DNA of 64,000 nt from Agrococcus jejuensis. Lineage in GTDB: Bacteria > Actinomycetota > Actinomycetes > Actinomycetales > Microbacteriaceae. Positions 35,258 to 44,024 of this stretch are shown here, piece by piece. The stretch's first letter is position 1, and each line of letters starts with the position of its first letter. Both the position numbers and the translations under genes were made by a program. The notes under the pieces are model-generated. The model was given only the letters and a program-made list of their open reading frames with translations. It had not been told where the DNA came from and ran no database searches. The stretch spans positions 103,401 to 167,400 of the forward strand of contig NZ_VEFR01000006.1 in the NCBI RefSeq assembly GCF_007679035.1, given 5' to 3'.

Positions 35258-36771
35258 AGCGACACCCTAGGCAGCGCGCCCGCGAGGTCGCCCGACTCGA
35301 GCGCGGCGCGCCACGCGTCGATGCGCCAGCTCGTCATGCCGCTGGTGGTGAGCGTCTCGACGGCGCCGTCGGCGTCGCGGCCGAACACGGCGGGCTCGCC
35401 CGTCGCCCAGAAGCCGGCGACGTCGTCGGTCGCGAGCGAGTCGGCGGTGTCGGTGACGCGCAGGCGCACGACGAAGCCGGCGGGCTCGGGCGCCTTCGGC
35501 GCGAGGATCACGAGGCGACCGCCCAGCGACACGACGTCCTCGACGCTCCACAGGTTGGCGAAGCGGCCTTCGAGCTCGGCGGCGATCGACGCGGGCACCG
35601 CGACCGACGCATCCGCCTCCACCTCCTCGGCGAGCGCGAGCGCCAGGTCGATGATCGCGAGCACGCCGCCCGCGATCGTGCCGGCGGGGCCGTCGATGGC
35701 GTTGGTGAGCGCCGAGACGACGAGGTCGTCCTTCGGATCGATCCACGTGCGCGTGATGTGGCCGGGGTAGCCGCCCGAGTGGCCGACGACGGCGCGCGAG
35801 CCGATGGTCTCGACGTCGAAGCCGAGGCCGTAGTGGCGCGTGACGCCCGCGTGCGTCACGGGCGACTCGGGGCGCTGCAGCAGACGCTTCGACGCATCGG
35901 TGACGAGCGTCTCGTTGCCGAAGGCGTGCGCCGAGCCGTAGACGGTGAGGTCGGCGGCGGTCGCGAACCAGCCGGTCGCCGGCGCCATGGCGGCGGTGTC
36001 GACGTGGCGGATGCGGTGCCGGGCCTCGCCCGCGCGCGTGCGACCCGTGTGGCCGGCTGCGAACTCGCCGTCGCGCTCGGCGAGCCACTCGGGACCCATG
36101 GCGGTGGTGCCGAGCGGTCCGGTGATGCGCTCGGCGACGAGCTCGGCGTACGACATGCCCGACGCGCCCTCGAGCACGAGGCCCAGCAGCGAGTAGCCGA
36201 TGTTCGAGTACTTGAAGTGCTCGTTCGTGGCGTAGACGACGCCCTCGGCCTTCGCCATGGCGATGATGGCGTCGCGGTCGGGGAAGACGCCGCCGCCGCG
36301 CTGCCAGTAGTTCGCGTCGGAGCCATCGCGGATGACGCCGCCCTGGTGACCGAGCAGCTCGCGCACCGTCACGGTCGCGACGCCCGAGCCGGCGAGCGCC
36401 GGCACCCACTGCTCGACCGTGTCGTCGAGGCGCAGCTCGCCGGCCTCGACGAGCTGCAGCGCCGCCGTGGCCGTGAACGTCTTCGAGTGCGACGCGATGC
36501 GGAAGAGGTGGTCGGTCGTGAGCGGCGCCTGCGTCTCGACGTCGGCGACGCCCCACGCGAGGTCCAGCAGCAGCTCGCCCTTGTGGCGCACGGCCACCTG
36601 GATGCCGGGCGTGCCCAGCAGCTCGCCCTGGAACGCGACCCAGCGCTCCACGTAGGCGAGCGCATCCCGCATCGCTGCGGCCTTGGCCGCGCCCGTCGGC
36701 GTGTGGTCGGCGGTCGACTCGACGGCCTGGTCGAGCGTGGCGGTGGTGGTCATGTCCTCGGTGGAGGTCAT
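35254..36771 (-). CDS. Serine hydrolase, beta-lactamase/D-aminopeptidase (S12) fold
   Basis: 505 residues, no signal peptide, so cytoplasmic. Motifs: S-x-x-K at Ser94-Lys97 (SHSK), Y-x-N at 188-190 (YSN), and HSG at 331-333. About 110 C-terminal residues form an extra beta domain. S12 enzymes include D-aminopeptidases, D,D-peptidases and esterases. Overlap with the permease and regulator genes ties it to the imported peptide; a role in cleaving D-amino-acid peptides is inferred. A second in-frame ATG at 36753 is possible. Confidence 0.9.
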   Translation of the reverse strand: MTSTEDMTTTATLDQAVESTADHTPTGAAKAAAMRDALAYVERWVAFQGELLGTPGIQVAVRHKGELLLDLAWGVADVETQAPLTTDHLFRIASHSKTFTATAALQLVEAGELRLDDTVEQWVPALAGSGVATVTVRELLGHQGGVIRDGSDANYWQRGGGVFPDRDAIIAMAKAEGVVYATNEHFKYSNIGYSLLGLVLEGASGMSYAELVAERITGPLGTTAMGPEWLAERDGEFAAGHTGRTRAGEARHRIRHVDTAAMAPATGWFATAADLTVYGSAHAFGNETLVTDASKRLLQRPESPVTHAGVTRHYGLGFDVETIGSRAVVGHSGGYPGHITRTWIDPKDDLVVSALTNAIDGPAGTIAGGVLAIIDLALALAEEVEADASVAVPASIAAELEGRFANLWSVEDVVSLGGRLVILAPKAPEPAGFVVRLRVTDTADSLATDDVAGFWATGEPAVFGRDADGAVETLTTSGMTSWRIDAWRAALESGDLAGALPRVSL

Positions 36772-37661
36772 CGTCGTCCCTTCGGGTCGAGGGTGTCGCG
36801 GAGGATGTCGCCCAGGGTGATGAGGGCGAGCACCGTGACGGAGAGGAAGAGGCTCGGGAAGAGCAGCATGTGGGGAGCGGAGGAGAAGTAGGACTGCGCG
36901 TTCGACAGCTGCAGGCCCCACGAGATCGACGGCGACTGCAAGCCGACGCCGAGGAAGGTCAGCGTCGACTCGGCCACGATGACGGAGCCGACCATCGTCG
37001 CCGCGATCGCCATGACGGGGCCGATGGAGTTCGGCACGACATGACGAGCCAGGATGCGGGAGTCGGGGATGCCCATCGCCTGCGCGGCCTGCACGTACTC
37101 GGTGCCCTTGACGCCGCGCACGGCGCCGCGCACGAGGCGCGCCATCGTCGGCCACGAGAAGAACGCGAGCACGAGGGCGACCATGACGGGCGAGCGGCCG
37201 CCGACCGAGTTCAGCACGACGATGGCGCCGAGCAGGAACGGGAAGCCGAGGAACACGTCGGTGAGGCGCGAGATGAGCCGGTCGAGCACGCCGCCGACGT
37301 AGCCGGCGATCGTGCCGAGCACGATCGCGATCGCGAGGCACAGCACGGTCGTGAGCACGCCGATGAAGATCGAGGTGCTCGTGCCGTAGATGACGTTCGC
37401 GTAGATGTCGCAGCCCTGCAGGTCGGTGCCGAACACGTGCGTCGCCGACGGCGGCTGCGACGAGTCGCCGAGCTGGCATGCGCGCGGATCGGGCTGGCCG
37501 AACAGGCCCGCGAAGAGCTGCGGCACGAGCGCGACGACCACGAGCAGCGCGAGCACCGCCGAGCAGATCCAGAACACGGGACGCTTGCGCAGGCTCGCCC
37601 ACACGCCGCGCTGGCCCATCGTGGTGGTGGGGAGGTCGACGGGGGCGACGGCGCCGGTCAT
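36768..37661 (-). CDS. dppC: ABC transporter permease, DppC type
   Basis: 297 residues, six membrane helices, starting with the N-terminal OppC_N-type helix (RPVFWICSAVLALLVVVALV) and the HVFGTDLQGCDIYANVIYG loop. EAA-type loop: AAQAMGIPDSRILARHVVPN. Its ATG overlaps the DppB stop by 4 bp. Forms the channel with DppB. Confidence 0.95.
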   Translation of the reverse strand: MTGAVAPVDLPTTTMGQRGVWASLRKRPVFWICSAVLALLVVVALVPQLFAGLFGQPDPRACQLGDSSQPPSATHVFGTDLQGCDIYANVIYGTSTSIFIGVLTTVLCLAIAIVLGTIAGYVGGVLDRLISRLTDVFLGFPFLLGAIVVLNSVGGRSPVMVALVLAFFSWPTMARLVRGAVRGVKGTEYVQAAQAMGIPDSRILARHVVPNSIGPVMAIAATMVGSVIVAESTLTFLGVGLQSPSISWGLQLSNAQSYFSSAPHMLLFPSLFLSVTVLALITLGDILRDTLDPKGRR

Positions 37662-38590
37662 GCGCGGATCCTCGGGTCGAGTGCGGAGTTGATGAGGTCG
37701 ACGACGACGCTCGTCACGAGGAAGATCAGGATGAGCGCCGTCGAGACGCCCACGACCGTCGGTCCCTCATGCGTGCGGATGCCCTCGAACAGCATCTGGC
37801 CGATGCCCGGCAGGTTGAAGATGGCCTCGATCACGACGGTGCCGCCGAGCAGGAAGCCCAGGTCGATCGCGAGGAACGTCAGCACGGGGGCGACGGAGTT
37901 GCGCAGCACGTGCACGCCCACGATGTCGCGCTGGCGCAGCCCCTTCGCGACGAGCGTGCGCACGAAGTCCGACTGCATCGTGTCGATGACCGAGCCGCGC
38001 GTCAGTCGTGCGGTCGCGGCGAGGCCGAAGAGCGCGATGACGATGGCTGGGAGGATGTACGACGTCGGCCAGCCGTCGCCCGTGCCGGCGATGGGGAACC
38101 ATCCCAGCCGGAGCCCGAAGATGAGCTGCGCGGCGGAGCCGACGACGAAGACGGGGATCGACGTGGCGAGGATGGTGCCGACCAGCACGGTGCGGTCGAG
38201 CATCGAGCCCTTGCGCAGGCCGGCGACGAGGCCGAGCAGCACGCCCACGACGACCTCGATCGCCCACGCCGTGAGCGCGAGGGTGATGGTGACGGGCCAG
38301 CGCGCCTCCATGCGGGCCGCGACCGATGCGCCCTGGAAGGTCGTGCCGAGGTCGCCCGTGAAGAGGTTGCCGAGGTAGCGCAGGTACTGCAGCCACAGCG
38401 GGTCGTCGAGGTGGTACTGCGCACGGATCTGCGCCACGACGTTGTCGGGCAGCGGGCGGTCGCCGCCGAGCGCCGCGATGGGGTCGCCGGGCAGCGAGAA
38501 CACCATGGCGTAGATGATGAACGTCACGCCGACGAAGACGATGGCGAGCTCGAGCAGGCGCGAGCCGATCGCGCGGGCGGTGCCGGTCAT
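37658..38590 (-). CDS. dppB: ABC transporter permease, DppB type
   Basis: 310 residues, six helices. Typical DppB start (LELAIVFVGVTFIIYAMVFS, LPGDPI), DPLWLQYLRYLGNL, and the EAA loop TLVAKGLRQRDIVGVHVLRN; ends PGIGQMLFEGI and DPRIR. The symbol denotes family only, since the ligand is unknown. ATG overlaps the M14 peptidase stop. Confidence 0.95.
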   Translation of the reverse strand: MTGTARAIGSRLLELAIVFVGVTFIIYAMVFSLPGDPIAALGGDRPLPDNVVAQIRAQYHLDDPLWLQYLRYLGNLFTGDLGTTFQGASVAARMEARWPVTITLALTAWAIEVVVGVLLGLVAGLRKGSMLDRTVLVGTILATSIPVFVVGSAAQLIFGLRLGWFPIAGTGDGWPTSYILPAIVIALFGLAATARLTRGSVIDTMQSDFVRTLVAKGLRQRDIVGVHVLRNSVAPVLTFLAIDLGFLLGGTVVIEAIFNLPGIGQMLFEGIRTHEGPTVVGVSTALILIFLVTSVVVDLINSALDPRIRA

Positions 38591-40044
38591 GCCGTGACCC
38601 CGGAGGCGAGGGCGGCGACGTCGTCGGACGGTGCCTGCGCTCGCGATGCGTCGAGCAGCAGCGACGACGCGGCGAGCGTCGACGCCACCTGCACGCCGAC
38701 GAGGTTCGCGATCGGCAGCGGCGTCAGCCCCTCGACGGCATCCGCCGCCGCGCACCATGCGTCGTACTGCGCGCCGAGCCGCTCGCGCACGCGGCGCAGG
38801 CCCACGGGCGCCGTGCCGGCCTGCACCTCGGCGTCGATCGCGCGCAGCAGGATGCCGCCGAAGCGCAGCTGGAACATGCGCACCATGTCGGCGTTCGAGA
38901 AGACCTCCGCGACGGTCGCCTCCCGCTCGGGATCGATCCGGTCGAGGCGCGCAGCCTCCGACGTGCCGATGTGCCCCATGGCGGGCACGAACGCGCGGGA
39001 TGCGCGCAGGAAGGGCGTGGCGACGGGCAGGTCGGGCTCGGCGGCGTCGAGCGCCGCCTGCAGCACGGCGCCGAGCTCGGTGAGCGCAGCCGCCTTCTCG
39101 GCGATGACGTCGCGGTAGCGCCGACCGGACCCCGAGGTGTCGGTGGAGTCGGCGTGCGACCAGTACGGGAGCTCGGCGACGAGGCCGAACGTGCCGTGGC
39201 GAGCGATGTAGTCGGCGGATCCGCCGCCGCCCACCTCGGTCGACGGGTCGAGGCCGAGCGACTCGAGGTAGTCGTAGTGCTCGCTCGACAGCGGCGAGCG
39301 GTACACGGCCTGCGCGAGCGGCTCGAGGTCGGGCGACTCGGGCTCGCCGGCGTCGAGGGGCAGGTCGAGCGCTGCCGGGATGGCGTGCAGCGCATCCACG
39401 ATCCCGTCGAGGTCGCGCGTGACGTAGTAGTAGACGCCGCCGAGCTCGGCGTTGTGCAGGCCGACCATGAGCTCGGGCGTCGTCTGGTCGATGAGGCGCA
39501 TGAGGGCCTGCGTCTCGGGCATGACCCGGTCGAACCAGGCGTCCTTGTGCGCGAAGGGGAACGACCACTCCACCTGCTCGTCGGGAGCGGGGCGGTAGAA
39601 GCGGCGCGAGTAGGCGACCCGGTCGCTCGGGGCGGCGAACCAGCCCTCGTTGAGACGCGTGCCGTCGGGGTCGATGCAGGGCACGAGGTGCCAGGTGGCG
39701 TCGTGGGCGGCGCGGAGGTCGTCGTCGGCGACGAGCTCGCGGGCCAGGTGCTGCAGAGTGCGGAACCCGATGGGCTCGTTGGGGTGCACGCCGCCGACGA
39801 GCACGACGTCGCGTGCGCCCGAGCCGATCGCGTACGAGTGGATGGGCTCGCCGAGGCGCGAGGTGCCGATGCGCTGCTCGCGCACGAGGTGCGGATGCGT
39901 CGCGGCGAGCTCGGCGAAGTCGGCGAGCAGGGCGTCGACCGTGGGGAAGTCGTGGGTCTCGGGCACGCGCTGTGCCCGCGCGATGGCGTCGGCGAGGGTG
40001 CCGGGCACGGGCTGCTCGGGGCTGGGGGTGACGGTGTCGGTCAC
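38587..40044 (-). CDS. M14 family zinc carboxypeptidase
   Basis: 485 residues, GTG 40044 preceded by GGAGAG. Zinc ligands HxxE in GGVHPNEPIG (His87, Glu90) and His197 in VGLHNAELGG; general base Glu291 in AELPYW; substrate residues IDPDGTRLNEG near 125. No signal peptide, so it works on peptides after import, removing C-terminal residues or acting as an amidase. It is the first gene after the binding-protein hairpin and overlaps dppB by 4 bp. Confidence 0.9.
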   Translation of the reverse strand: MTDTVTPSPEQPVPGTLADAIARAQRVPETHDFPTVDALLADFAELAATHPHLVREQRIGTSRLGEPIHSYAIGSGARDVVLVGGVHPNEPIGFRTLQHLARELVADDDLRAAHDATWHLVPCIDPDGTRLNEGWFAAPSDRVAYSRRFYRPAPDEQVEWSFPFAHKDAWFDRVMPETQALMRLIDQTTPELMVGLHNAELGGVYYYVTRDLDGIVDALHAIPAALDLPLDAGEPESPDLEPLAQAVYRSPLSSEHYDYLESLGLDPSTEVGGGGSADYIARHGTFGLVAELPYWSHADSTDTSGSGRRYRDVIAEKAAALTELGAVLQAALDAAEPDLPVATPFLRASRAFVPAMGHIGTSEAARLDRIDPEREATVAEVFSNADMVRMFQLRFGGILLRAIDAEVQAGTAPVGLRRVRERLGAQYDAWCAAADAVEGLTPLPIANLVGVQVASTLAASSLLLDASRAQAPSDDVAALASGVTA

Positions 40045-40101
40045 GAGGGTCTCTCCTGCTGCTGCGGCGCTCGACGGGTGGTGCATCCGCCGGGCGGGGT
40101 G

Positions 40102-40136
40102 CCGGCGGGGCGACCCTCGTGGGGTCGCCCCGCCGG
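40102..40136. terminator. Attenuator-like hairpin between binding-protein and M14 genes
   Basis: Perfect 15-bp stem CCGGCGGGGCGACCC / GGGTCGCCCCGCCGG with loop TCGTG. It is placed after the first gene of the operon, where such structures commonly let the binding protein be made in excess of the permease. Confidence 0.7.
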
Positions 40137-40152
40137 TGGGGCTGCTCGTCGA

Positions 40153-41742
40153 TCAGTCGGCGAGCACGATCTCCCGCAGGGTCGGGTTGCCGACGGGCGA
40201 GGTGACGAGCTCGGCGATGCGCTCGCTCGTGACGTACGAGTACGTCTCGTTGAAGAGCGGCACGGCGGGGAACTCGGCCTGGATGAGCTCCTGCACGTCC
40301 GCGTACGCGGTGCCGTCGCCCGACGGGTCGGCGTCGGCCGTCGCCATGGCTGCTGCGACCTCGTCCGAGTAGAACGGGATGCAGTTGTCGCATCCGCCGC
40401 CCTGGATGAAGAACACGCGCAGCGTCGCCTGCTGGCTCGGGTACAGCGCGCCCCAGCGGCTGAAGTACGGCGAGTCGATGTCGCCCGCGGTGCGAGTGGC
40501 GAGGAACTCCGCCCAGTCGGCCGAGGGGTCGATCGTCGCCTCGATGCCGAGGTTCTGACGCAGCTGGTTGGCGATCGCCTCGTACAGCGGGTCGAGCCCG
40601 CCGCCGCCGGGGAAGTAGATCTCCATCGTGCCCTCGAAGCCGCCGGCCTCCTCGAGCAGCGCCGCAGCGGCCTCGGGGTCGTACTCGCAGTACTCGCCGC
40701 AGATGCCCTCGGGCGTGCCGGGCTCGATCGTGGGCGTCCACGCCGTGGCCGGCTCGTAGGTGCCGCCGTAGACGACGTCGATGATGGTCTCGCGGTCGAT
40801 GGCCATCGAGATCGCCTGGCGCACGCGCACGTCCTGGTAGCGCTCGTCCCACAGCGGCAGGCCGAGGAACGAGATGCCGGGCGCCTCGAACGAGTACAGG
40901 CGGTCGCCGAAGTCGCCCTCCGCCTGCGTGAGGCGGTTGGCGGGCACGCCGTTGACGTCGAGGTTGCCGGCGAGCACGTCGGTGTACGCCGTGGCCTCGT
41001 CGGTGTAGGGCACGAACGAGATCTGGTCGATCGTCGGCTCGTCGCCGGCGAAGTCCTCGTACGCGGTGACGACGATCGTCTCGTTCTCGACGTAGTCGTC
41101 GACGATCTCGAACGGACCGTTGCCGATCGGGTGCACGTTGTAGGCGTCGAGGTCGTCCATGGCGGTCTCGGGCATCGGGTAGAACGCCGTCATCGCCTGC
41201 GAGACCTGCAGCGGGAACTGCCCGTCGGGGCCCGAGAGCTCCACGGTGAAGGTGGTGTCGTCGACGACCGTGAGGCCCGACATCTCGGTCGTGGTGGGCT
41301 CGCCCTCGGCGGGGTTGAGGTCGGCGTAGCCGACGATGTTCGCGAGCTGGCCGGAGTTCTCCATGGCGTTGGGGCCGTACGCGACGGCGTTCCACGAGTC
41401 GACGTACGACTGCGCGGTCACGGGGGTGCCGTCGTGGAAGGTCCATCCGTCGCGGAGCGTGATCGTGTACGTCGTGGCGTCGTCGGTCTCGACCGACTCG
41501 GCGGCGACGTAGTCGAGCGAGCCGTCGTTGTTGAGGAACGTCAGCGGCGACCAGACGGCCATGTTGAAGTCGAACGCGACCGACTGGCGGCCGGGGATGA
41601 GCAGCTGCGGGTCGGTGGTGCCGTAGCTGATGGCGTTCTCGGATGCGGCGGCGTCGGTGTCGCCGCCACCTCCCGAGCAGGCGGTGATGGCGAGCGCGGA
41701 GGCCGCGATGGCCCCCACGAGCGCGAGGCGTGAGCGCTGCAT
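40153..41742 (-). CDS. ABC transporter substrate-binding lipoprotein, SBP_bac_5 family
   Basis: 529 residues. Lipoprotein signal (LAITACSGGG, lipid attachment at Cys22), then an SBP_bac_5 fold: ATTYTITLRDGWTFHDGTPV, DVRVRQAISMAIDRETII and a glycine-rich GGGGLDPLYEAIANQLRQ. Extracytoplasmic, membrane-anchored receptor of the importer. An unusual CGEYCEYDPEAA and CDNCIPF add four cysteines that could form disulphides. ATG 41742 follows AGGAGAG. Likely first gene of the 33-41.7 kb operon. Confidence 0.95.
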   Translation of the reverse strand: MQRSRLALVGAIAASALAITACSGGGGDTDAAASENAISYGTTDPQLLIPGRQSVAFDFNMAVWSPLTFLNNDGSLDYVAAESVETDDATTYTITLRDGWTFHDGTPVTAQSYVDSWNAVAYGPNAMENSGQLANIVGYADLNPAEGEPTTTEMSGLTVVDDTTFTVELSGPDGQFPLQVSQAMTAFYPMPETAMDDLDAYNVHPIGNGPFEIVDDYVENETIVVTAYEDFAGDEPTIDQISFVPYTDEATAYTDVLAGNLDVNGVPANRLTQAEGDFGDRLYSFEAPGISFLGLPLWDERYQDVRVRQAISMAIDRETIIDVVYGGTYEPATAWTPTIEPGTPEGICGEYCEYDPEAAAALLEEAGGFEGTMEIYFPGGGGLDPLYEAIANQLRQNLGIEATIDPSADWAEFLATRTAGDIDSPYFSRWGALYPSQQATLRVFFIQGGGCDNCIPFYSDEVAAAMATADADPSGDGTAYADVQELIQAEFPAVPLFNETYSYVTSERIAELVTSPVGNPTLREIVLAD

Positions 41743-41859
41743 GATGTCTCTCCTGGTGCCGGGGGATGCGGCGACGCTCGGCGGAGTGCTGGTGCCGAGG
41801 GCCGTTGGAGAGTCAGTGAACGCCGCGCACCGGATGCTGGTCAAGCGTTTCCTTCAGAA

Positions 41860-41879
41860 GTTTCACAAAGTGATGAAAC
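41860..41879. promoter_or_regulatory. Putative operator upstream of the peptide-transport operon
   Basis: GTTTCACAAAGTGATGAAAC: 6-bp inverted arms GTTTCA/TGAAAC around eight bases, in an A/T-rich 60-bp patch 118 bp before the binding-protein start. GTTTCC and GGAAAC half-sites flank it. Looks like a LacI- or GntR-type site; the regulator is not identified. Confidence 0.45.
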
Positions 41880-42042
41880 CTTTACACGACGGAAACACGA
41901 TGCGTTGCGAGCGATGGCGCGGCCGAGACTCCGCTGCGCGAGATGCGCGAGGCAGCTGAGGGTGTCGTGCGACGTGCGCACGAACCGGCGCTGCTGCGCG
42001 CGGCCGTCCGGTCGACCCGTGCGCACGGCGTCGACGCACGGA

Positions 42043-42447
42043 TCAGCGCGTCGGCGCGAGCTCCGCGATCAGCGCCTCGACGCGGGCGCGGATGTCGTCG
42101 CGGATGGGCCGCACGGCCTCGATGCCCTGGCCGGCAGGGTCGTCGAGCACCCAGTCCTCGTAGCGCTTGCCGGGGAAGAACGGGCACGCGTCGCCGCAGC
42201 CCATCGTGATGACGGCGTCCGACGCCTGCACGACCTCGGTCGTGAGCACCTTCGGCTGCTCGGCCGTGATGTCGATGCCGACCTCGGCCATCGCCGCGAC
42301 GGCGACGGGGTTGATCTGCTCGGCGGGCATCGAGCCGGCCGAGCGCACCTCGATGCGGTCTCCGGCGAGCGCGCGCACGAATCCAGCAGCCATCTGCGAG
42401 CGGCCGGCGTTGTGCACGCAGACGAACAGGACGGAGGGAGTGGTCAC
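42043..42447 (-). CDS. arsC: Arsenate reductase ArsC, low-molecular-weight phosphatase type
   Basis: 134 residues from GTG 42447. P-loop CVHNAGRS (Cys10, Arg16) and the redox cysteines Cys84 and Cys88 in MGCGDACPFF, then VLDDPAGQ with the Asp acid. Reduces arsenate to arsenite; in actinobacteria either thioredoxin or mycothiol recycles the enzyme. No arsenite exporter or arsR is next to it, so it is an isolated copy. Confidence 0.93.
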   Translation of the reverse strand: MTTPSVLFVCVHNAGRSQMAAGFVRALAGDRIEVRSAGSMPAEQINPVAVAAMAEVGIDITAEQPKVLTTEVVQASDAVITMGCGDACPFFPGKRYEDWVLDDPAGQGIEAVRPIRDDIRARVEALIAELAPTR

Positions 42448-42589
42448 GGGTCCATCCTCCCGCACGCAGCGCCGGCTCCGCGATCCCGCTGCGTCGCCGA
42501 GCGCTGCGCACACGACGGGCCAGCAGCACGTGCCTCCCCGATGCAGCAGATGGCGACGATGTAACGCGCGCCGTCATGCTGGACACGTC

Positions 42590-43147
42590 ATGGGCATGGG
42601 ACACGACGCGACTCGCGCCGACGAGTACAGAGGGCTGTTCCGCGACGTCTACAACGACGCGGTGCGGTTCGCCATGCGCAGGGCGGATCCGACCGATGCC
42701 GACGAGGCGGTGGCCACGGCGATGACCATCGCATGGCGACGCTTCGATCGCGCACCGGCCACGCTCGACGCGCGGCGCGCATGGGTCTTCGGCATCGTGC
42801 GCAAGACGCTGCTCAACGAGCGTCGAGGCCGCGCGAGGCGGGCGGCCCTCGAGGTGCGCGTCGCGAGCCACGCCGAGCTCGTGCACCGCGACGATCACTC
42901 CGCCGTCGACCTCCGGGCCGACCTCGAGGCGGCGTGGTCGACGCTCTCGGCGCAGCAGCAGGAGGCGCTCGGCCTCGCGGTGTTCGAGCAGCTCGACGCG
43001 TCCCATGCTGCCAAGGCGCTGGGCATCCTGCCCGGTACCTACCGCGTCCGACTGTCGAGGGCGCGCGATGCATTGCGAGTCGCGCTCGACGAGCGGTCGT
43101 CGGCAGCCGCACACACTGCATCCCGCATCGCCCAGGAGGCATCATGA
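42590..43147 (+). CDS. ECF-type RNA polymerase sigma factor
   Basis: 185 residues. Region 2 is seen at about 10-75 (YNDAVRFAMRRADPTDADEAVATAMTIAWRRF) and region 4 at about 115-165 (LSAQQQEALGLAVFEQLDASHAAKALGILPGTYRVRLSRARDAL). Region 2.4 is somewhat divergent. Its stop overlaps the next membrane protein gene by 4 bp, the common layout for a sigma factor and its membrane regulator. Confidence 0.85.
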   Translation: MGMGHDATRADEYRGLFRDVYNDAVRFAMRRADPTDADEAVATAMTIAWRRFDRAPATLDARRAWVFGIVRKTLLNERRGRARRAALEVRVASHAELVHRDDHSAVDLRADLEAAWSTLSAQQQEALGLAVFEQLDASHAAKALGILPGTYRVRLSRARDALRVALDERSSAAAHTASRIAQEAS

Positions 43148-43956
43148 CGCTCGATTCCCAGCTCCGTTCCCTCGACGTCGCCGAGGGGCAGCCCGACGCC
43201 CGCAGGCGAGCACGCGGCGCCTCGCTCGTCGAGCGCATCGTGCACGACGAGTCGTCGACGACGAGCGCAGCTCGACGGCGCGTCGTCTGGCGCGTCGCGG
43301 GCGTCGCCGCTGCCGGCGCGCTCCTGGCAGCAGGAGGCGTGCTGCTGCCGAGCGCGCTGAGCCCCGCGCAGCCCGCCGTCGCGTCGTGGACGGCGGATCC
43401 GAGCGCCGTCTCGAGCGCAGACCTCCAGGTCGCTGCCGACGCGTGCCGTGCCTCCGCCTCGCCTTGGCCCTGGTCGCCTGCCATGCGCGATGCGTCGGTG
43501 CTGCTCGCCGAGCGGCGCGGCGACGTCGTGGGGGTCGTGCTGTGGCAGGCCGAGCCCGAGCGGCAGACGTCCTGCATCGTCGAGCTGCCGCCGGGTTCCT
43601 CGTCGGCGACCGCGGTGCGCAGCGCCGAGTCCGGACAGTCCGGACCTGCGCTCCAGGCCCCGGCGGGTGCCTTCGCAGAGGGTGGCATCGCCCAGTTCGC
43701 CGTCGATGGCGGCGACGTCTCGATGACGTCCGGTTCCGTGGGACAGGGAGTCGTCGCGGTGCGGCTCCACGCCGACGGCATCACCACGGAGGCGACGGTG
43801 GCTGACGGTCGCTACGTCGCCTGGTGGCCGGGCGCTGCGCTGACGTCCGACGACGAGCCGTCGGGGGAGGGCGGCCCGGAGAGCATCGTGCGCTACGACC
43901 TCGTGCTCGCCGACGGCTCGGTCGTCGCCGACGCCACCTCGGTCCTGCCCGACTGA
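43144..43956 (+). CDS. Single-pass membrane protein, probable partner of the sigma factor
   Basis: 270 residues: 45-residue basic cytoplasmic start, one membrane helix (about 47-68), then a secreted domain of unknown fold with two cysteines near 99 and 143. No ZAS zinc motif, so it is not a classical anti-sigma, but position and coupling to the sigma gene suggest an equivalent role. C-terminal part is acidic and Gly/Ser-rich. Confidence 0.75.
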   Translation: MTLDSQLRSLDVAEGQPDARRRARGASLVERIVHDESSTTSAARRRVVWRVAGVAAAGALLAAGGVLLPSALSPAQPAVASWTADPSAVSSADLQVAADACRASASPWPWSPAMRDASVLLAERRGDVVGVVLWQAEPERQTSCIVELPPGSSSATAVRSAESGQSGPALQAPAGAFAEGGIAQFAVDGGDVSMTSGSVGQGVVAVRLHADGITTEATVADGRYVAWWPGAALTSDDEPSGEGGPESIVRYDLVLADGSVVADATSVLPD

Positions 43957-43973
43957 CCAGCGCTGCGCGCGAT

Positions 43974-44022
43974 CGAGGCGGTCGCCGCATCCCCTGACCG
44001 GGTGGATGCGGCGACCGCCTCG
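43974..44022. terminator. Bidirectional terminator-like hairpin
   Basis: Perfect 19-bp stem (43974-43992 with 44004-44022), arms beginning CGAGGCGGTCGCC and ending GGCGACCGCCTCG, 11-nt loop. It sits between two convergent stop codons with 17 and 3 bp to spare. Confidence 0.8.
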
Positions 44023-44024
44023 AG

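Noticed and set aside
37658..41446. One very long open frame of 1262 codons on the minus strand
   Set aside because: Only the last 310 codons encode a protein (DppB). The rest is Arg/Ala/Pro-rich shadow of the binding-protein and M14 genes, typical of 72% G+C DNA.
42043..42447. ArsC as part of an arsenic-resistance operon
   Set aside because: No arsR of the metal-binding type, ArsB/Acr3 or ArsA genes adjoin it; the ArsR-type regulator at 26.4 kb lacks metal-binding cysteines and is linked to an SRPBCC protein.
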